Shown here: piece by piece, positions 9,782 to 19,007 of the stretch
Numbering within the stretch: position 1 is the stretch's first letter
Layout of the letters: each line of letters opens with the position of its first letter
Assembly: GCF_009766065.1 (NCBI RefSeq)
Contig: NZ_LMUE01000003.1
Coordinates: 435,101 to 499,100 of the forward strand
Reading direction: 5' to 3'
DNA: 64,000 nt
Origin: Dyella sp. S184
Lineage (GTDB): Bacteria > Pseudomonadota > Gammaproteobacteria > Xanthomonadales > Rhodanobacteraceae
The notes under the pieces: model-generated
Seen by the model: the letters and a program-made list of their open reading frames with translations, nothing else
Told to the model about the DNA's origin: nothing
Database searches by the model: none
Program-made: the position numbers and the translations under genes

Positions 9782-10295
9782 TGCCGAGCACCTCATCCAG
9801 AGTCTTGCCACGCTTGGCGGCGATCTTCTTGGGCGAGGCAACAGCCTGCAAACCCTTGATGGTGGCGCGCACCAGGTTGATCGGGTTGCGCGAACCGACG
9901 GCCTTGGCCAGCACGTTCTTCACGCCGACCACTTCCAGCACGGCGCGCATGGCACCACCGGCGATCACGCCAGTACCCTCGGAAGCGGGCTGCATGTAGA
10001 CGCGGGCTGCACCGTGGTTGGCCTTGATGGCATACCACAGGGTGCCGTTGTTCAGTTCGATGCTCACCATCTGGCGGCGGGCACGCTCCATCGCCTTGGA
10101 GATGGCCACCGGCACTTCACGCGCCTTGCCATAGCCGAAGCCGACCTTGCCCTCGCCGTCGCCGACCACGGTCAGCGCGGTGAAGCTCATCTGGCGGCCA
10201 CCCTTGACGGTTTTGGCCACGCGGTTGACGGCAATCAGCTTTTCGAGCAAGCCGTCCGAATTTTCGCGATCGTTAGAAGACATGTTCTTTTCCAT
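9774..10295 (-). CDS. rpsE: 30S ribosomal protein S5
   Basis: A 173-residue S5 with the N-terminal double-stranded-RNA-binding fold ([19 protein letters not shown]) and the conserved [22 protein letters not shown] segment. S5 contributes to decoding accuracy and mRNA helicase activity. The start is placed at the ATG at 10295. A second in-frame ATG at 10283 has GGAAAAG nine bases upstream and would give a 169-residue protein with the more usual N-terminus MSSNDREN. The stop overlaps the rpmD start. Confidence 0.96.
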   Translation of the reverse strand: MEKNMSSNDRENSDGLLEKLIAVNRVAKTVKGGRQMSFTALTVVGDGEGKVGFGYGKAREVPVAISKAMERARRQMVSIELNNGTLWYAIKANHGAARVYMQPASEGTGVIAGGAMRAVLEVVGVKNVLAKAVGSRNPINLVRATIKGLQAVASPKKIAAKRGKTLDEVLGNG

Positions 10296-10324
10296 GTGCC
10301 CGGCAAGGCCAGGACTTTTGCTTG

Positions 10325-10383
10325 CGGCTGAGCCGCTTGGAGTTGTAGGTAGCGCAACGGGAATCAGGACCTGCCTGATTCCC
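10325..10383. other. two hairpins in the rplR-rpsE spacer
   Basis: The 99-bp spacer carries GCGGC-tga-GCCGC (10325-10337) and a perfect 10-bp stem, GGGAATCAGG with CCTGATTCCC, around a 5-base loop (10359-10383). No T-run follows on the minus strand, so transcript processing or stability is likelier than termination. Confidence 0.5.
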
Positions 10384-10394
10384 AGGTAGTGCTT

Positions 10395-10748
10395 TTAGAA
10401 CTTGAGGCCCGCTTCGCGCGCCGCATCGGCCAGAGCCTTGATGCGACCGTGAAAACGGAAGCCGGAGCGGTCGAATGCCACGGCGTCGATACCTGCAGCC
10501 ATCGCGCGCTCGGCAACAGCCTTGCCCACCGCAGCCGCAGCCGTCAGGTTCTTGGTGCCCTTGAGGCCTTCGGCCACCGACTTCTGCACGGTGGAGGCCG
10601 CAGCCACCACGTTCAGGCCAGAAGCATCGAACACCTGCGCGTAGATGTGCTGGCCCGTGCGGTGTACCGAGAGGCGGGCCACGGCCAGCTTGCGGATATG
10701 GCAACGCGTGGACTTGGCGCGACGCAGGCGATTTTCGTTCTTGTTCAT
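10395..10748 (-). CDS. rplR: 50S ribosomal protein L18
   Basis: A 117-residue L18 ([20 protein letters not shown]), the 5S rRNA-binding protein of the central protuberance. The conserved C-terminus [21 protein letters not shown] is intact. It lies between rplF (45 bp upstream) and rpsE (99 bp downstream, with hairpins). Confidence 0.98.
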   Translation of the reverse strand: MNKNENRLRRAKSTRCHIRKLAVARLSVHRTGQHIYAQVFDASGLNVVAAASTVQKSVAEGLKGTKNLTAAAAVGKAVAERAMAAGIDAVAFDRSGFRFHGRIKALADAAREAGLKF

Positions 10749-10793
10749 CGTGATATCTCCAGAAAGCGGATAGGCGCTGTACTTGTTCAGTAC

Positions 10794-11321
10794 TTAGGCC
10801 TTCTTGGCTTCCTTCAGCGTGATCTTCTCACCGGCATAGCGCACACCCTTGCCCTTGTAGGGCTCCGGCGGACGGAAGCCGCGAATCTTGGCCGCCACCT
10901 GACCCACAACCTGCTTGTCGGTGCCCTTGATCAGGACCTCGGTCTGCGTCGGGGTTTCGATGCTGATGCCTTCCGGCGCCTCGAACACCACGGGATGGGA
11001 GAAGCCCAGGCTCAGGTTCAGCGACTTGCCCTGCATGGCGACGCGGTAACCCACGCCGACCAGCTCAAGCTTGCGCTCATAACCCACGGAAACGCCCTGG
11101 ACCATGTTGGCCAGCAGCGCACGCGCCGTACCGCCGAACTTGTCGTCGGTGCCTTCAGCGAGGCTGATGGTGGCAACGCCATTGTCCACGGCAACGGTAA
11201 CGCCCGGCAGGTGATGCACGGACAGCGTGCCCTTCGGGCCCTTCACGGAGATCGCGTCGGCAGCGACGGTCAGCTCCACGCCCTTCGGCAGGGAAATCGG
11301 TTTCTTGGCTACACGTGACAT
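10794..11321 (-). CDS. rplF: 50S ribosomal protein L6
   Basis: A 175-residue L6 with two repeated alpha/beta domains. It starts [16 protein letters not shown] and ends with the conserved [16 protein letters not shown] segment, which lies near the GTPase-associated centre. It lies 11 bp after rpsH. Confidence 0.98.
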   Translation of the reverse strand: MSRVAKKPISLPKGVELTVAADAISVKGPKGTLSVHHLPGVTVAVDNGVATISLAEGTDDKFGGTARALLANMVQGVSVGYERKLELVGVGYRVAMQGKSLNLSLGFSHPVVFEAPEGISIETPTQTEVLIKGTDKQVVGQVAAKIRGFRPPEPYKGKGVRYAGEKITLKEAKKA

Positions 11322-11332
11322 TGAATGACTCC

Positions 11333-11728
11333 TTATGCCACTTGGCCGATGACTTCGCCGCCCAGACCCTTGGCACGGGCCTGCGCATCGGTCAACAGAC
11401 CAGCGGAAGTCGAGATGATCGAGATACCCAGGCCGCCGAGAACCTTCGGCAACTCGTCCTTGCCGCGATACACACGCAGGCCGGAACGGCTGACACGGGA
11501 AATGGTCTCGATGGCCGGCTGGCCCTCGAAATACTTGAGCTTGAGCTCGAGCACCGGCTTACCTTCCTCGGTGGAAGTCTTGGCGTCGAGGATGTAGCCC
11601 TCGTTCTTGAGAAGGTTGGCGATTGCCAACTTCAGTTTCGACGACGGCATACGAACGGCCGGCTTGCCCATCGATTGGGCATTGCGGACGCGCGTGAACA
11701 GATCGGCGATGGGATCAGTCATGCTCAT
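11333..11728 (-). CDS. rpsH: 30S ribosomal protein S8
   Basis: A 131-residue S8, a primary 16S rRNA binder that in E. coli also represses the spc operon through the rplE region. The start [18 protein letters not shown] at 11728 matches homologues and has GGAT upstream. A longer frame to 11776 adds residues with no family counterpart. The C-terminus ([20 protein letters not shown]) carries the usual S8 motif. The 220-bp gap upstream to rpsN contains three hairpins. Confidence 0.97.
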   Translation of the reverse strand: MSMTDPIADLFTRVRNAQSMGKPAVRMPSSKLKLAIANLLKNEGYILDAKTSTEEGKPVLELKLKYFEGQPAIETISRVSRSGLRVYRGKDELPKVLGGLGISIISTSAGLLTDAQARAKGLGGEVIGQVA

Positions 11729-11949
11729 GAAAACATCCTTCAGAGTGCACCGATATCCGATAAAACCGGAAATCAATCAAATTGTGAGCCGACAGCAAGT
11801 CGGCCTGCTTTGCGCAGACCGCCGACTATATCAGCATTTCCAGGTTTTAGCGAATCTCGATGCGGTAGTCGCATCAACGGCGGCACAAACATGCCGCCGG
11901 GTGAACCAGTCGCGAAGCCTCGGCCTCGCAAACCAGTCCGTGTTGGGTA
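11729..11949. other. rpsN-rpsH spacer with three hairpins
   Basis: This is an unusually long 221-bp gap inside the spc operon. It contains GCCGAC/GTCGGC (11788-11804), GATGCG/CGCATC (11859-11875) and GGCGGCA/TGCCGCC (11879-11898). No open frame of note and no promoter were assigned. The position just ahead of rpsH invites comparison with the S8 autoregulatory site, but no S8-site consensus was recognised. Confidence 0.5.
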
Positions 11950-12255
11950 TTACCAGCTGGCCTTGCGCAGACCCGGCACGTCGCCGCGCATGGTCGCTTC
12001 ACGCAGCTTGTTGCGGCCAAGGCCGAACTTCGCATAGACCGCACGCGGGCGACCGGTCAATGCACAGCGGGTGCGCTGACGCACCGGGCTGGCATCGCGC
12101 GGCAGCTTCTGCAGCTTGGTCTGCGCTGCCATCTTCTCCTCGTAGGAGGCGGTGGCGCTCAGCACGATCGCCTTCAGTTCACCGCGCTTGGCGGCGAACT
12201 TCTGGACGAGTTTGGTCCGCTTGATATCGCGGTTCACCATTGATGTCTTAGCCAT
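11950..12255 (-). CDS. rpsN: 30S ribosomal protein S14 (zinc-free form)
   Basis: A 101-residue S14 ending in the conserved [15 protein letters not shown] motif (here [12 protein letters not shown]). The length and the absence of paired CXXC motifs make it the long C-minus paralogue that does not need zinc. It lies 14 bp downstream of rplE. Confidence 0.98.
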   Translation of the reverse strand: MAKTSMVNRDIKRTKLVQKFAAKRGELKAIVLSATASYEEKMAAQTKLQKLPRDASPVRQRTRCALTGRPRAVYAKFGLGRNKLREATMRGDVPGLRKASW

Positions 12256-12269
12256 GGATTACGCGCCTA

Positions 12270-12809
12270 TCAGTTGCGGAACGGAAAGCTGAACGCTGCC
12301 AGCAGAGCTTTGGCTTCTTCGTCAGTCTTGGCGGTGGTGGTGATGGAGATGTCCATACCGCGCAGCGCGTCAACCTGGTCGAAGTCGATCTCAGGGAAGA
12401 TGATCTGTTCCTTGATGCCGAAGTTGTAGTTGCCGCGACCATCGAAGGCGCGAGCCGACACGCCGCGGAAGTCGCGGACGCGTGGCAGCGAGATGTTGAT
12501 CAGGCGATCAAGGAATTCCCACATCTGCGCACGGCGCAGAGTGACCTTGCAGCCGATCGGCCAACCGTCACGGATCTTGAACGAGGCCACGGAAACGCGC
12601 GCCTTGGTCGTGATCGGCTTCTGGCCGGAGATCTTGGCCATATCGGCTACGGCGTTCTCGAGCACTTTCTTGTTGCCCGCAGCTTCGCCCACGCCCATGT
12701 TCAGCGTGATCTTGGTGATGCGGGGAACCTGCATCACGTTCTGGTAGCCGAACTGCTCGGTGAGCTTCGCCAGTACCTGGTCTTTGTAAAACGTTTCAAG
12801 GCGCGTCAT
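12270..12809 (-). CDS. rplE: 50S ribosomal protein L5
   Basis: A 179-residue L5 ([20 protein letters not shown]), a 5S rRNA-binding protein of the central protuberance that contacts the P-site tRNA. Conserved segments include [11 protein letters not shown] and [17 protein letters not shown]. It lies 12 bp after rplX. In E. coli, S8 binds the mRNA around this start to repress the spc operon. Confidence 0.98.
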   Translation of the reverse strand: MTRLETFYKDQVLAKLTEQFGYQNVMQVPRITKITLNMGVGEAAGNKKVLENAVADMAKISGQKPITTKARVSVASFKIRDGWPIGCKVTLRRAQMWEFLDRLINISLPRVRDFRGVSARAFDGRGNYNFGIKEQIIFPEIDFDQVDALRGMDISITTTAKTDEEAKALLAAFSFPFRN

Positions 12810-12821
12810 GACTTGTGTTCC

Positions 12822-13136
12822 TTACGCGTCCACGACCTCGCCAGTCGAACGGAACACGCGGACCTTGCGCCCATCTTCGAGCGTTTTGGTGCCGACGCGT
12901 TCACCCTTGTTCGTGGCGGGGTTGAACAGCTGCACATTGGAGAGATGGATCGAGGCCTCACGTTCGACGATGCCGCCAGCCTGGTTGGCCTGCGGATTCG
13001 GCTTGGTGTGACGCTTGATCAGATTCACGTTGGAGACGAATACACGGTCGTCTGCAACACGCAGCACATCGCCGCGCTGACCCTTGTTTTTACCGGTAAT
13101 CACGAGGACCTGATCACCTTTGCGGATACGATTCAT
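12822..13136 (-). CDS. rplX: 50S ribosomal protein L24
   Basis: A 104-residue L24 with the KOW motif near the N-terminus ([22 protein letters not shown]). It starts 23S assembly. The start is at 13136; the longer frame to 13169 reads through the end of rplN and is not used. It lies 13 bp after rplN. Confidence 0.98.
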   Translation of the reverse strand: MNRIRKGDQVLVITGKNKGQRGDVLRVADDRVFVSNVNLIKRHTKPNPQANQAGGIVEREASIHLSNVQLFNPATNKGERVGTKTLEDGRKVRVFRSTGEVVDA

Positions 13137-13149
13137 GTCTTGACTCCGC

Positions 13150-13518
13150 TCAGAGCACTTCGGGAGCAAGCGAGACGATCTTCATGAACTTCTCGCTGCG
13201 CAGCTCGCGGGTAACCGGTCCGAAAATACGGGTGCCGATCGGCTCGAGCTTGTTGTTGAGGAGCACCGCTGCATTGCCGTCGAAACGGATCAGCGAGCCA
13301 TCGGGACGGCGTACACCCTTGGCGGTACGAACCACCACGGCATTGTACACCTCACCCTTCTTTACCTTGCCGCGTGGAATTGCATCCTTCACGGTGACTT
13401 TGATGACGTCACCGATCCCGGCGTAACGGCGCTTGGAGCCACCGAGTACCTTGATGCACATCAGTTCCTTCGCGCCGCTATTGTCCGCTGCGGAAAGCGT
13501 GCTTTGCATCTGGATCAT
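13150..13518 (-). CDS. rplN: 50S ribosomal protein L14
   Basis: A 122-residue L14 ([20 protein letters not shown], then [17 protein letters not shown]), fully canonical in length and sequence. It forms part of the intersubunit bridges. It lies 14 bp after rpsQ and opens the spc section of the block. Confidence 0.98.
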   Translation of the reverse strand: MIQMQSTLSAADNSGAKELMCIKVLGGSKRRYAGIGDVIKVTVKDAIPRGKVKKGEVYNAVVVRTAKGVRRPDGSLIRFDGNAAVLLNNKLEPIGTRIFGPVTRELRSEKFMKIVSLAPEVL

Positions 13519-13532
13519 GGCTGCACCCTCCC

Positions 13533-13820
13533 TTAGACTTTGGCGCGCGTGATGATTTCAACCACGCGGTGATGTTTGGTCTTGGACAATGGACGGCACT
13601 CGGCGATACGCACGAGGTCACCCTCGTTTGCACCGAGATCGTCCTGCGCATGCAGCTTGGTCGAACGGCGAATGATCTTGCCGAGCAGCCAATGCTGCAC
13701 CTGACGCTCGACCAGCACGGTGACCGTCTTGTCCATCTTGTTGCTGGTGACACGACCCTCGAGGGTACGCGTCTGCTTTTCTGATTGAACCTGTGCTTCT
13801 TGAATCTGGTTAGCGCTCAT
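13533..13820 (-). CDS. rpsQ: 30S ribosomal protein S17
   Basis: A 95-residue S17 with the OB-fold core [21 protein letters not shown] and the conserved [17 protein letters not shown]. The N-terminus has about ten extra polar residues compared with E. coli. Last gene of the S10-operon section, 12 bp after rpmC. Confidence 0.98.
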   Translation of the reverse strand: MSANQIQEAQVQSEKQTRTLEGRVTSNKMDKTVTVLVERQVQHWLLGKIIRRSTKLHAQDDLGANEGDLVRIAECRPLSKTKHHRVVEIITRAKV

Positions 13821-13832
13821 GTCGGCCGTCCC

Positions 13833-14018
13833 TTACTTCTTGCTGCCGAGCACAAACTTCGTGCGGGCGATGTCACGCCGAACGCGGCGAAGCTGGTGCG
13901 GCTGTGTGAGCTGACCGGAGCCCTTCTGCATGCGCAGATTGAACTGCTCCTTGCGCAGATCCAGCAGATGCTGGTTCAACTCTTCGGCCGACTGGTTCTT
14001 GATTTCTTTGGTGGCCAT
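13833..14018 (-). CDS. rpmC: 50S ribosomal protein L29
   Basis: A 61-residue helical L29 (ELNQHLLDLRKEQFNLRMQ), located at the tunnel exit where trigger factor and SRP dock. The ATG at 14018 overlaps the rplP stop in a TGATG arrangement, indicating coupled translation. A GTG one codon upstream is possible but unnecessary. Confidence 0.97.
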   Translation of the reverse strand: MATKEIKNQSAEELNQHLLDLRKEQFNLRMQKGSGQLTQPHQLRRVRRDIARTKFVLGSKK

Positions 14019-14431
14019 CACATCACCGCCCGGGTCACAAACTGGGTCTGCACGGACAGCTTCGCTGCCGCCAGACGGAACGCCTCACGCGCCGTCAACT
14101 CGTCGACGCCCTCGATTTCATAAAGCATGCGACCAGGCTGGATCGGGGCGACCCAGAACTCGACGCTGCCCTTGCCCGCGCCCATGCGGACTTCGATCGG
14201 CTTCTTGGTGATCGGCTTGTCCGGAAACACGCGGATCCACAACTTGCCGCCACGCTTCACGAAGCGGGTGATGCAACGACGGGCTGCCTCGATCTGGCGC
14301 GCGGTGAGCGCACCATGCGTGGTCGCCTTCAGGCCGTACTCGCCAAAGCTGACGAGGTTGGAGCACTGGGCCAAGCCGTCGTTACGGCCTTTGAACTGCT
14401 TGCGGTATTTGGTTCGCTTGGGTTGCAACAT
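14018..14431 (-). CDS. rplP: 50S ribosomal protein L16
   Basis: A 137-residue L16 ([19 protein letters not shown]) with the conserved [23 protein letters not shown] region. It lies near the A-site tRNA elbow. It lies 11 bp after rpsC and overlaps rpmC. Confidence 0.98.
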   Translation of the reverse strand: MLQPKRTKYRKQFKGRNDGLAQCSNLVSFGEYGLKATTHGALTARQIEAARRCITRFVKRGGKLWIRVFPDKPITKKPIEVRMGAGKGSVEFWVAPIQPGRMLYEIEGVDELTAREAFRLAAAKLSVQTQFVTRAVM

Positions 14432-14442
14432 GGCAACTCTCC

Positions 14443-15198
14443 TTACTTCGCAGTCCGCTCGCGGCGGCCGTCACCGGCCTCGCGACGCGAATCGTTACGA
14501 CGACCTTCACCACCTTCGCGGCGCGGCTGCGAGGACGGCTCGTCCTTCGACTCCTGGGATGCTGCTGCCAGATCGAAGACCTCACCCTTGTAGATCCACA
14601 CCTTGATGCCGATGATGCCGTAGGTGGTCTTCGCCTCGGCGGTGCCGTAGTCGATGTCGGCGCGCAGCGTATGCAGTGGCACGCGACCCTCACGGCTCCA
14701 CTCGGAACGAGCGATCTCGGCACCGTTCAGACGACCGGAGACGTTGATCTTGATGCCCAGCGCACCCAGGCGCATCGCATTGCCGACCGAGCGCTTCATG
14801 GCGCGGCGGAACATGATGCGACGCTCGAGCTGCTGCGCGATCGACTCGGCCACCAGCTGTGCATCCAGCTCGGGTTTGCGCACTTCATTGACGTTGATGT
14901 GCGTCGGAACGCCCATCATGTCGCTGACTTCCTTGCGCAGCTTCTCGATATCCTCGCCCTTCTTGCCGATCACCACGCCCGGACGGGCGGTGTGGATCGT
15001 CACGCGTGCGGTCTTGGCCGGACGCTCGATCTGGATTTTCGAGATGCCGGCAGCGGCCAGCTTCTTCTTGAGCATATCGCGGACCTTGATGTCGGCCACG
15101 AGATACTTTGCGTAATCGCCCTTGTTGGCGAACCACTTCGAGTTCCAGTCCTTGGCAATGCCGAGGCGGATACCGGTGGGATGAACTTTATGACCCAT
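14443..15198 (-). CDS. rpsC: 30S ribosomal protein S3 with long basic/acidic tail
   Basis: A 251-residue S3 with the N-terminal KH domain ([17 protein letters not shown]) and the C-terminal S3 domain, which forms the mRNA entry tunnel with S4 and S5. After the usual end ([11 protein letters not shown]) about 35 residues of low-complexity charged sequence follow, rich in RRE, GEGRR and DGRRE repeats. E. coli S3 (233 residues) has a shorter tail. It lies 15 bp after rplV. Confidence 0.98.
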   Translation of the reverse strand: MGHKVHPTGIRLGIAKDWNSKWFANKGDYAKYLVADIKVRDMLKKKLAAAGISKIQIERPAKTARVTIHTARPGVVIGKKGEDIEKLRKEVSDMMGVPTHINVNEVRKPELDAQLVAESIAQQLERRIMFRRAMKRSVGNAMRLGALGIKINVSGRLNGAEIARSEWSREGRVPLHTLRADIDYGTAEAKTTYGIIGIKVWIYKGEVFDLAAASQESKDEPSSQPRREGGEGRRNDSRREAGDGRRERTAK

Positions 15199-15213
15199 CG
15201 TCTATATCCTCGG

Positions 15214-15549
15214 TCAGTTACCAACAACCACAGTGATGTGGCTGGTGCGCTTGAGAATGCGCGAACCGCGGCCTTTGGCGCGGGCGTGCATGCGTTTCAT
15301 CGCCGGACCTTCATCAACGAAGATGCTGGATACTTTCAGCTCGTCGACGTCAGCACCGAGATTGTTCTCGGCGTTGGCGACGGCCGACAGCAGCACCTTG
15401 CGAACAAGGACCGCAGCCTTCTTGTTGGTGTAGGTGAGCACGTCGCTGGCCCGGCCCACGGGAAGCCCGCGGACCAGATCAGCCACCAGGCGTGCCTTTT
15501 GCGCCGAGATGCGGGCGCCACGCAGGATCGCTTTGGCTTCGGTGCTCAT
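15214..15549 (-). CDS. rplV: 50S ribosomal protein L22
   Basis: A 111-residue L22 ([20 protein letters not shown]) whose long beta-hairpin, ending [19 protein letters not shown], lines the exit tunnel and is the site of macrolide-resistance changes in other bacteria. The ATG at 15549 overlaps the rpsS stop as TGATG. Confidence 0.98.
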   Translation of the reverse strand: MSTEAKAILRGARISAQKARLVADLVRGLPVGRASDVLTYTNKKAAVLVRKVLLSAVANAENNLGADVDELKVSSIFVDEGPAMKRMHARAKGRGSRILKRTSHITVVVGN

Positions 15550-15821
15550 CACTTACCCTTCTTGTCGCCGACATGGCCCTTGAACGTACGGGTCACCGCG
15601 AACTCGCCGAGCTTGTGCCCGACCATGTTCTCGTTGATCAGGACGGGTACGTGCTGACGGCCGTTGTGGATGGCGATGGTCAAGCCGACCATTTCCGGCA
15701 GGATCATCGAGCGGCGCGACCAAGTCTTGATCGGGCGCTTGTTGTTGGCGGAAACCGCAGCTTCCACCTTTTTTACGAGGTGAAGGTCGACGAACGGACC
15801 TTTCTTCAGAGAGCGAGGCAT
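15549..15821 (-). CDS. rpsS: 30S ribosomal protein S19
   Basis: A 90-residue S19 ([20 protein letters not shown]), with S13 part of the 30S head near the A site. It has the conserved [23 protein letters not shown] segment. Its stop overlaps the rplV start. It lies 12 bp after rplB. Confidence 0.98.
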   Translation of the reverse strand: MPRSLKKGPFVDLHLVKKVEAAVSANNKRPIKTWSRRSMILPEMVGLTIAIHNGRQHVPVLINENMVGHKLGEFAVTRTFKGHVGDKKGK

Positions 15822-15833
15822 GTCGGTTTCCTG

Positions 15834-16658
15834 TTACTTCGTACGACGACGCACGATGAACTGCTGCGTGCGCTTGTTGTTACGGGTCTTGTAGCCCTTG
15901 GCCGGCGTGCCCCATGGGCTGACCGGATGACGACCACCTGAAGTCTTGCCTTCACCACCACCGTGCGGATGGTCGACCGGGTTCATCACCACACCGCGAA
16001 CGGTCGGGCGAATACCCAGCCAGCGCTTCGCGCCAGCCTTGCCGAGCTTCTTCAGGCTGTGCTCGCCGTTGCCGACTTCGCCAATCGTGGCGCGGCAGTC
16101 GACCGAGACGCGGCGCATCTCGCCGGAGCGCAGACGCAGCGTGGCGTAACCGGATTCGCGAGCCACCAGCTGCACCGAGGCACCGGCGCTGCGGGCGATC
16201 TGCGCGCCCTTGCCCGGACGCAGCTCGATGCAGTGGATCGTGCTACCCATCGGGATGTTGCGCAGCTGCAGGCAGTTGCCGGCCTTGATCGGCGCATCGC
16301 GACCGGACACCAGACGATCGTCCACCGCCACGCCCTTCGGCGCGATGATGTAACGACGCTCGCCATCGGCGTAGCACAGCAACGCGATGTGCGCGGTGCG
16401 GTTCGGATCGTATTCGATGCGCTCGACGCGGGCGGCGATGCCTTCCTTGTCACGCTTGAAATCGATGATGCGGTATTGCTGCTTGTGACCGCCGCCACGG
16501 TGACGCACCGTGATGCGACCATGATGATTGCGACCGCCAGTCTTGGACTGCGACTCGGTCAACGCCGCGTACGGCGCGCCCTTGTGCAGACCTTCCGTAC
16601 GGACGCTTACTGCGTCACGACGGCCGGGCGAGGTCGGCTTGTGGTTGATTAATGCCAT
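15834..16658 (-). CDS. rplB: 50S ribosomal protein L2
   Basis: A 274-residue L2 with the conserved [19 protein letters not shown] loop near the peptidyl-transferase centre. It has the [20 protein letters not shown]-terminus typical of the order. It lies 17 bp after rplW. Confidence 0.98.
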   Translation of the reverse strand: MALINHKPTSPGRRDAVSVRTEGLHKGAPYAALTESQSKTGGRNHHGRITVRHRGGGHKQQYRIIDFKRDKEGIAARVERIEYDPNRTAHIALLCYADGERRYIIAPKGVAVDDRLVSGRDAPIKAGNCLQLRNIPMGSTIHCIELRPGKGAQIARSAGASVQLVARESGYATLRLRSGEMRRVSVDCRATIGEVGNGEHSLKKLGKAGAKRWLGIRPTVRGVVMNPVDHPHGGGEGKTSGGRHPVSPWGTPAKGYKTRNNKRTQQFIVRRRTK

Positions 16659-16675
16659 CTCACAAAACTCCTGGC

Positions 16676-16969
16676 TCAGGCCTTGGCGGACACGTCGATG
16701 GTCTGACCATCGGCAAGACGCACATAGGCCTTGCGCTTGCCCTGGCGGCTGCCAGCGCGTTGACGAAAGGCTTTGACCTTGCCCTTGGTGTTGACGAGGT
16801 TCACCTGTTCGACCTTGACGTCGAACAACTTCTCCACGGCAGCGCGGACATCGGACTTGGTTGCCGCGGGGGCAACGACGAATACGTACTGGTTATGCTC
16901 GGCCAGACGCGCCGATTTCTCGGAGATGTGCGGCGCGCGCAGCGTATCGAGAATGCGTTCGTTGTTCAT
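16676..16969 (-). CDS. rplW: 50S ribosomal protein L23
   Basis: A 97-residue L23 ([20 protein letters not shown]), the docking site for trigger factor and SRP. The ATG at 16969 overlaps the rplD stop as ATGA. A GTG three codons earlier is possible but gives an atypical N-terminus. Confidence 0.97.
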   Translation of the reverse strand: MNNERILDTLRAPHISEKSARLAEHNQYVFVVAPAATKSDVRAAVEKLFDVKVEQVNLVNTKGKVKAFRQRAGSRQGKRKAYVRLADGQTIDVSAKA

Positions 16970-17568
16970 GCCAGCCACTCCTCGACTTTCTTCACGGCAT
17001 CAACCGTCATCACCACGTGGTCGGAACCGACCAGGCTGACCGGGTTCAGGCCCATCACATCCAACACGTGGATATACGGGATGTTGCGTGCGGCCAGGAA
17101 TACCGTCTCCGAAGCATCTTCGGACACCAGCAGCACGCGACCGGATACTTCCAGCTCGGCCAGCTTGGCGACCATCGCGGAGGTCTTCGGCGTCTCGACG
17201 CCAAAGCTCTCGACGACCTTCAGGCGACCCTGGCGGATCAGCTCGGAAAAGATCGAGCGGATCGCAACGCGGTAAGCCTTGCGGTTGACCTTCTGCTCAT
17301 AGCTGCGCGGCTTGGCAGCGAACGTGCGGCCACCACCGACAAAGATCGGTGCACGGTAATCACCGTGCCGGGCGCCGCCGCCCTTCTGCTTCTTGAATTT
17401 CTTGGTGGTACCGGACATCTCGCCGCGCGACAGCTGCGACTGGGTACCGGCACGGCCGCCCGCCTGATAGGCGATGACGACCTGGTGAACCAGGGCCTTC
17501 TTGTACTCACCGCCGAACACTTCGTCCGACACGCTGAGCGACTTGGCGCCAATAACATTGAGTTCCAT
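16966..17568 (-). CDS. rplD: 50S ribosomal protein L4
   Basis: A 200-residue L4 with the extended tunnel loop ([20 protein letters not shown]). In E. coli, L4 also represses its own S10 operon by promoting attenuation in the leader and blocking translation. The rpsJ leader in this window contains a terminator-like hairpin that such a mechanism could use. It lies 11 bp after rplC. Confidence 0.98.
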   Translation of the reverse strand: MELNVIGAKSLSVSDEVFGGEYKKALVHQVVIAYQAGGRAGTQSQLSRGEMSGTTKKFKKQKGGGARHGDYRAPIFVGGGRTFAAKPRSYEQKVNRKAYRVAIRSIFSELIRQGRLKVVESFGVETPKTSAMVAKLAELEVSGRVLLVSEDASETVFLAARNIPYIHVLDVMGLNPVSLVGSDHVVMTVDAVKKVEEWLA

Positions 17569-17579
17569 GGCGTCTCTCC

Positions 17580-18221
17580 TCAGCTCTTCGTCGTCGGGCG
17601 GATGATGACGTCGCCACCGGTTGCACCCGGTACCGCACCCTTCACCGCGATCAGATGACGCTCGGCGTCGACCTTGACCACTTCCAGACCCTGCTGCGTA
17701 CGGTTGACCGCACCCATGTGGCCGGACATCTTCTTGCCCGGAAACACGCGGCCCGGGGTCTGACGCTGACCGATGGAACCCGGCGCGCGATGCGACAGCG
17801 AGTTACCGTGGGTAGCGTCACCCATCTTGAAGTTCCAGCGCTTGATCGTGCCCTGGAAGCCCTTGCCTTTCGACACGCCGGCAACGTCGACGATCTGGCC
17901 GACGGTGAACACGTCGTCTGCCTTGATCTCGCTGCCCACGGTGTACTTGCCGAGATCGTCGGCAGACACGCGGAATTCCCACAAGCCACGACCCGGCTCA
18001 ACCTTGGCCTTCGCGTAGTGACCTTTCAGCGGCTGCGTCAGCAGGTTCGCGCGCTTGCTGCCCGCGGAAACCTGGACGGCGCTGTAGCCATCGTTATCGT
18101 CCGTCTTCAACTGGGTCACGCGGTTCGGCGTCGCTTCAATCAGCGTCACCGGAATCGAGCGGCCATCTTCAGTGAAGAGTCGGCTCATGCCGCATTTGCG
18201 GCCAACCAATCCGATACTCAT
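17580..18221 (-). CDS. rplC: 50S ribosomal protein L3
   Basis: A 213-residue L3 ([16 protein letters not shown]). The conserved [20 protein letters not shown] segment contains the glutamine methylated by PrmB in E. coli. The start at 18221 has GGAT nine bases upstream; a TTG at 18245 overlapping rpsJ is less likely. Confidence 0.98.
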   Translation of the reverse strand: MSIGLVGRKCGMSRLFTEDGRSIPVTLIEATPNRVTQLKTDDNDGYSAVQVSAGSKRANLLTQPLKGHYAKAKVEPGRGLWEFRVSADDLGKYTVGSEIKADDVFTVGQIVDVAGVSKGKGFQGTIKRWNFKMGDATHGNSLSHRAPGSIGQRQTPGRVFPGKKMSGHMGAVNRTQQGLEVVKVDAERHLIAVKGAVPGATGGDVIIRPTTKS

Positions 18222-18241
18222 CTTCGTATCCTGTCTGTCGC

Positions 18242-18553
18242 TCAACCGAGCTTGATCTGAACATCGACGCCAGCGGCGAGATCAAGCTTCATGAGCGCGT
18301 CCACGGTTTTGTCGTTCGGGTCGATGATGTCGAGCACACGCTTGTGCGTACGGGTCTCGTACTGGTCGCGTGCATCCTTGTCGACGTGCGGCGACGTCAG
18401 GATGGTGTAACGCTCGATTTTCGTCGGGAGTGGAATCGGGCCGAGTACCGTTGCGCCAGTGCGCTTGGCTGTCTCGACGATCTCACTAGCTGAGCGGTCG
18501 ATCAGACGATGATCGTACGCCTTCAGCCGAATCCGAATCTTCTGGTTCGCCAT
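18242..18553 (-). CDS. rpsJ: 30S ribosomal protein S10 (NusE)
   Basis: A 103-residue S10 ([19 protein letters not shown]) that acts in the 30S head and, with NusB, in transcription antitermination. First gene of the S10 operon. Its mRNA leader runs back about 300 bases to a good promoter at 18867-18895 and contains several stems, including a terminator-like one. The gene immediately upstream is tuf, but the promoter between them means rpsJ need not depend on tuf transcription. Confidence 0.98.
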   Translation of the reverse strand: MANQKIRIRLKAYDHRLIDRSASEIVETAKRTGATVLGPIPLPTKIERYTILTSPHVDKDARDQYETRTHKRVLDIIDPNDKTVDALMKLDLAAGVDVQIKLG

Positions 18554-18675
18554 AACCGTGTCCTGTTGTCGAAAGAACGTAATGTGAAACGAAACGGCTT
18601 CTCACCGCCTCGCACAACCCTTTACCACCACATCGGCAGCCGCAAACCAACTACGCGACCCCAAATTCGAAAAGA

Positions 18676-18703
18676 CCAAGCGAGCGCTAGGCGGCTCGCT
18701 TGG
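18676..18703 (-). other. S10 leader stem-loop
   Basis: Perfect 10-bp stem CCAAGCGAGC/GCTCGCTTGG with an 8-base loop, about 120 bases ahead of rpsJ and downstream of the terminator-like hairpin. It is a candidate for the regulatory fold that in E. coli binds L4; no L4-site consensus was identified. Confidence 0.45.
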
Positions 18704-18722
18704 ACGTAATTGCGTATCACGC

Positions 18723-18760
18723 AAAAAAACGTAATCAGCAGGGCTGCACCCTGTGATTAC
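18723..18760 (-). terminator. intrinsic terminator inside the S10 leader (putative attenuator)
   Basis: On the minus strand a stem GTAATCA(c)AGGG pairs with CCCTG(c)TGATTAC (18731-18760), followed by one base and then seven Ts (18729-18723). This is a canonical Rho-independent terminator. A promoter pointing the same way lies about 110 bp upstream (18867-18895), so the structure sits within the rpsJ leader and could act as an attenuator. It would also stop read-through from tuf. Confidence 0.75.
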
Positions 18761-18773
18761 ATTGAATTGCGAG

Positions 18774-18811
18774 GGCCATCCCGGCCTGCGAACTCGAAGC
18801 GCATCCTGCGC
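18774..18811 (-). other. two GGA-loop hairpins in the S10 leader
   Basis: On the transcribed minus strand GCGC-AGGAT-GCGC (18799-18811) and GGCC-GGGAT-GGCC (18774-18786) form small stems presenting GGA in the loop. They lie just ahead of the leader terminator. Exposed GGA in a loop is the core of CsrA/RsmA sites, but short stems such as these occur by chance in GC-rich DNA. Confidence 0.4.
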
Positions 18812-18866
18812 CTCATTTCGCGGTAGATCGACCGAGGACTAGCCTCTATCGATAAGCAAGCTGCGA

Positions 18867-18895
18867 AGTATACATGCAAATTTCGGCTTAGTGAA
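18867..18895 (-). promoter_or_regulatory. sigma-70 promoter for the S10 operon
   Basis: On the minus strand TTCACT (18890-18895) and TATACT (18867-18872) are separated by exactly 17 bp in an AT-richer stretch. Transcription would begin near 18860 and give a leader of about 300 bases before rpsJ. Confidence 0.65.
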
Positions 18896-18972
18896 GTACC
18901 CCGATGAAAAACATCGCAGGCTGTCTCACTTGACCGACGTTATCCGACCAACAGGCCGGATCAACGGCAGGA

Positions 18973-19002
18973 GTTATCCCGGCAGCTAGCTGCCGGGATA
19001 AC
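18973..19002. terminator. 30-bp perfect palindrome after tuf
   Basis: A perfect inverted repeat (arm GTTATCCCGGCAG, centre CTAG) begins 5 bp past the tuf stop codon. It is probably the transcript 3' structure of tuf. No U-tract follows, so termination here would not be of the classic intrinsic kind; RNA processing is an alternative. Confidence 0.55.
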
Positions 19003-19007
19003 AGGAC

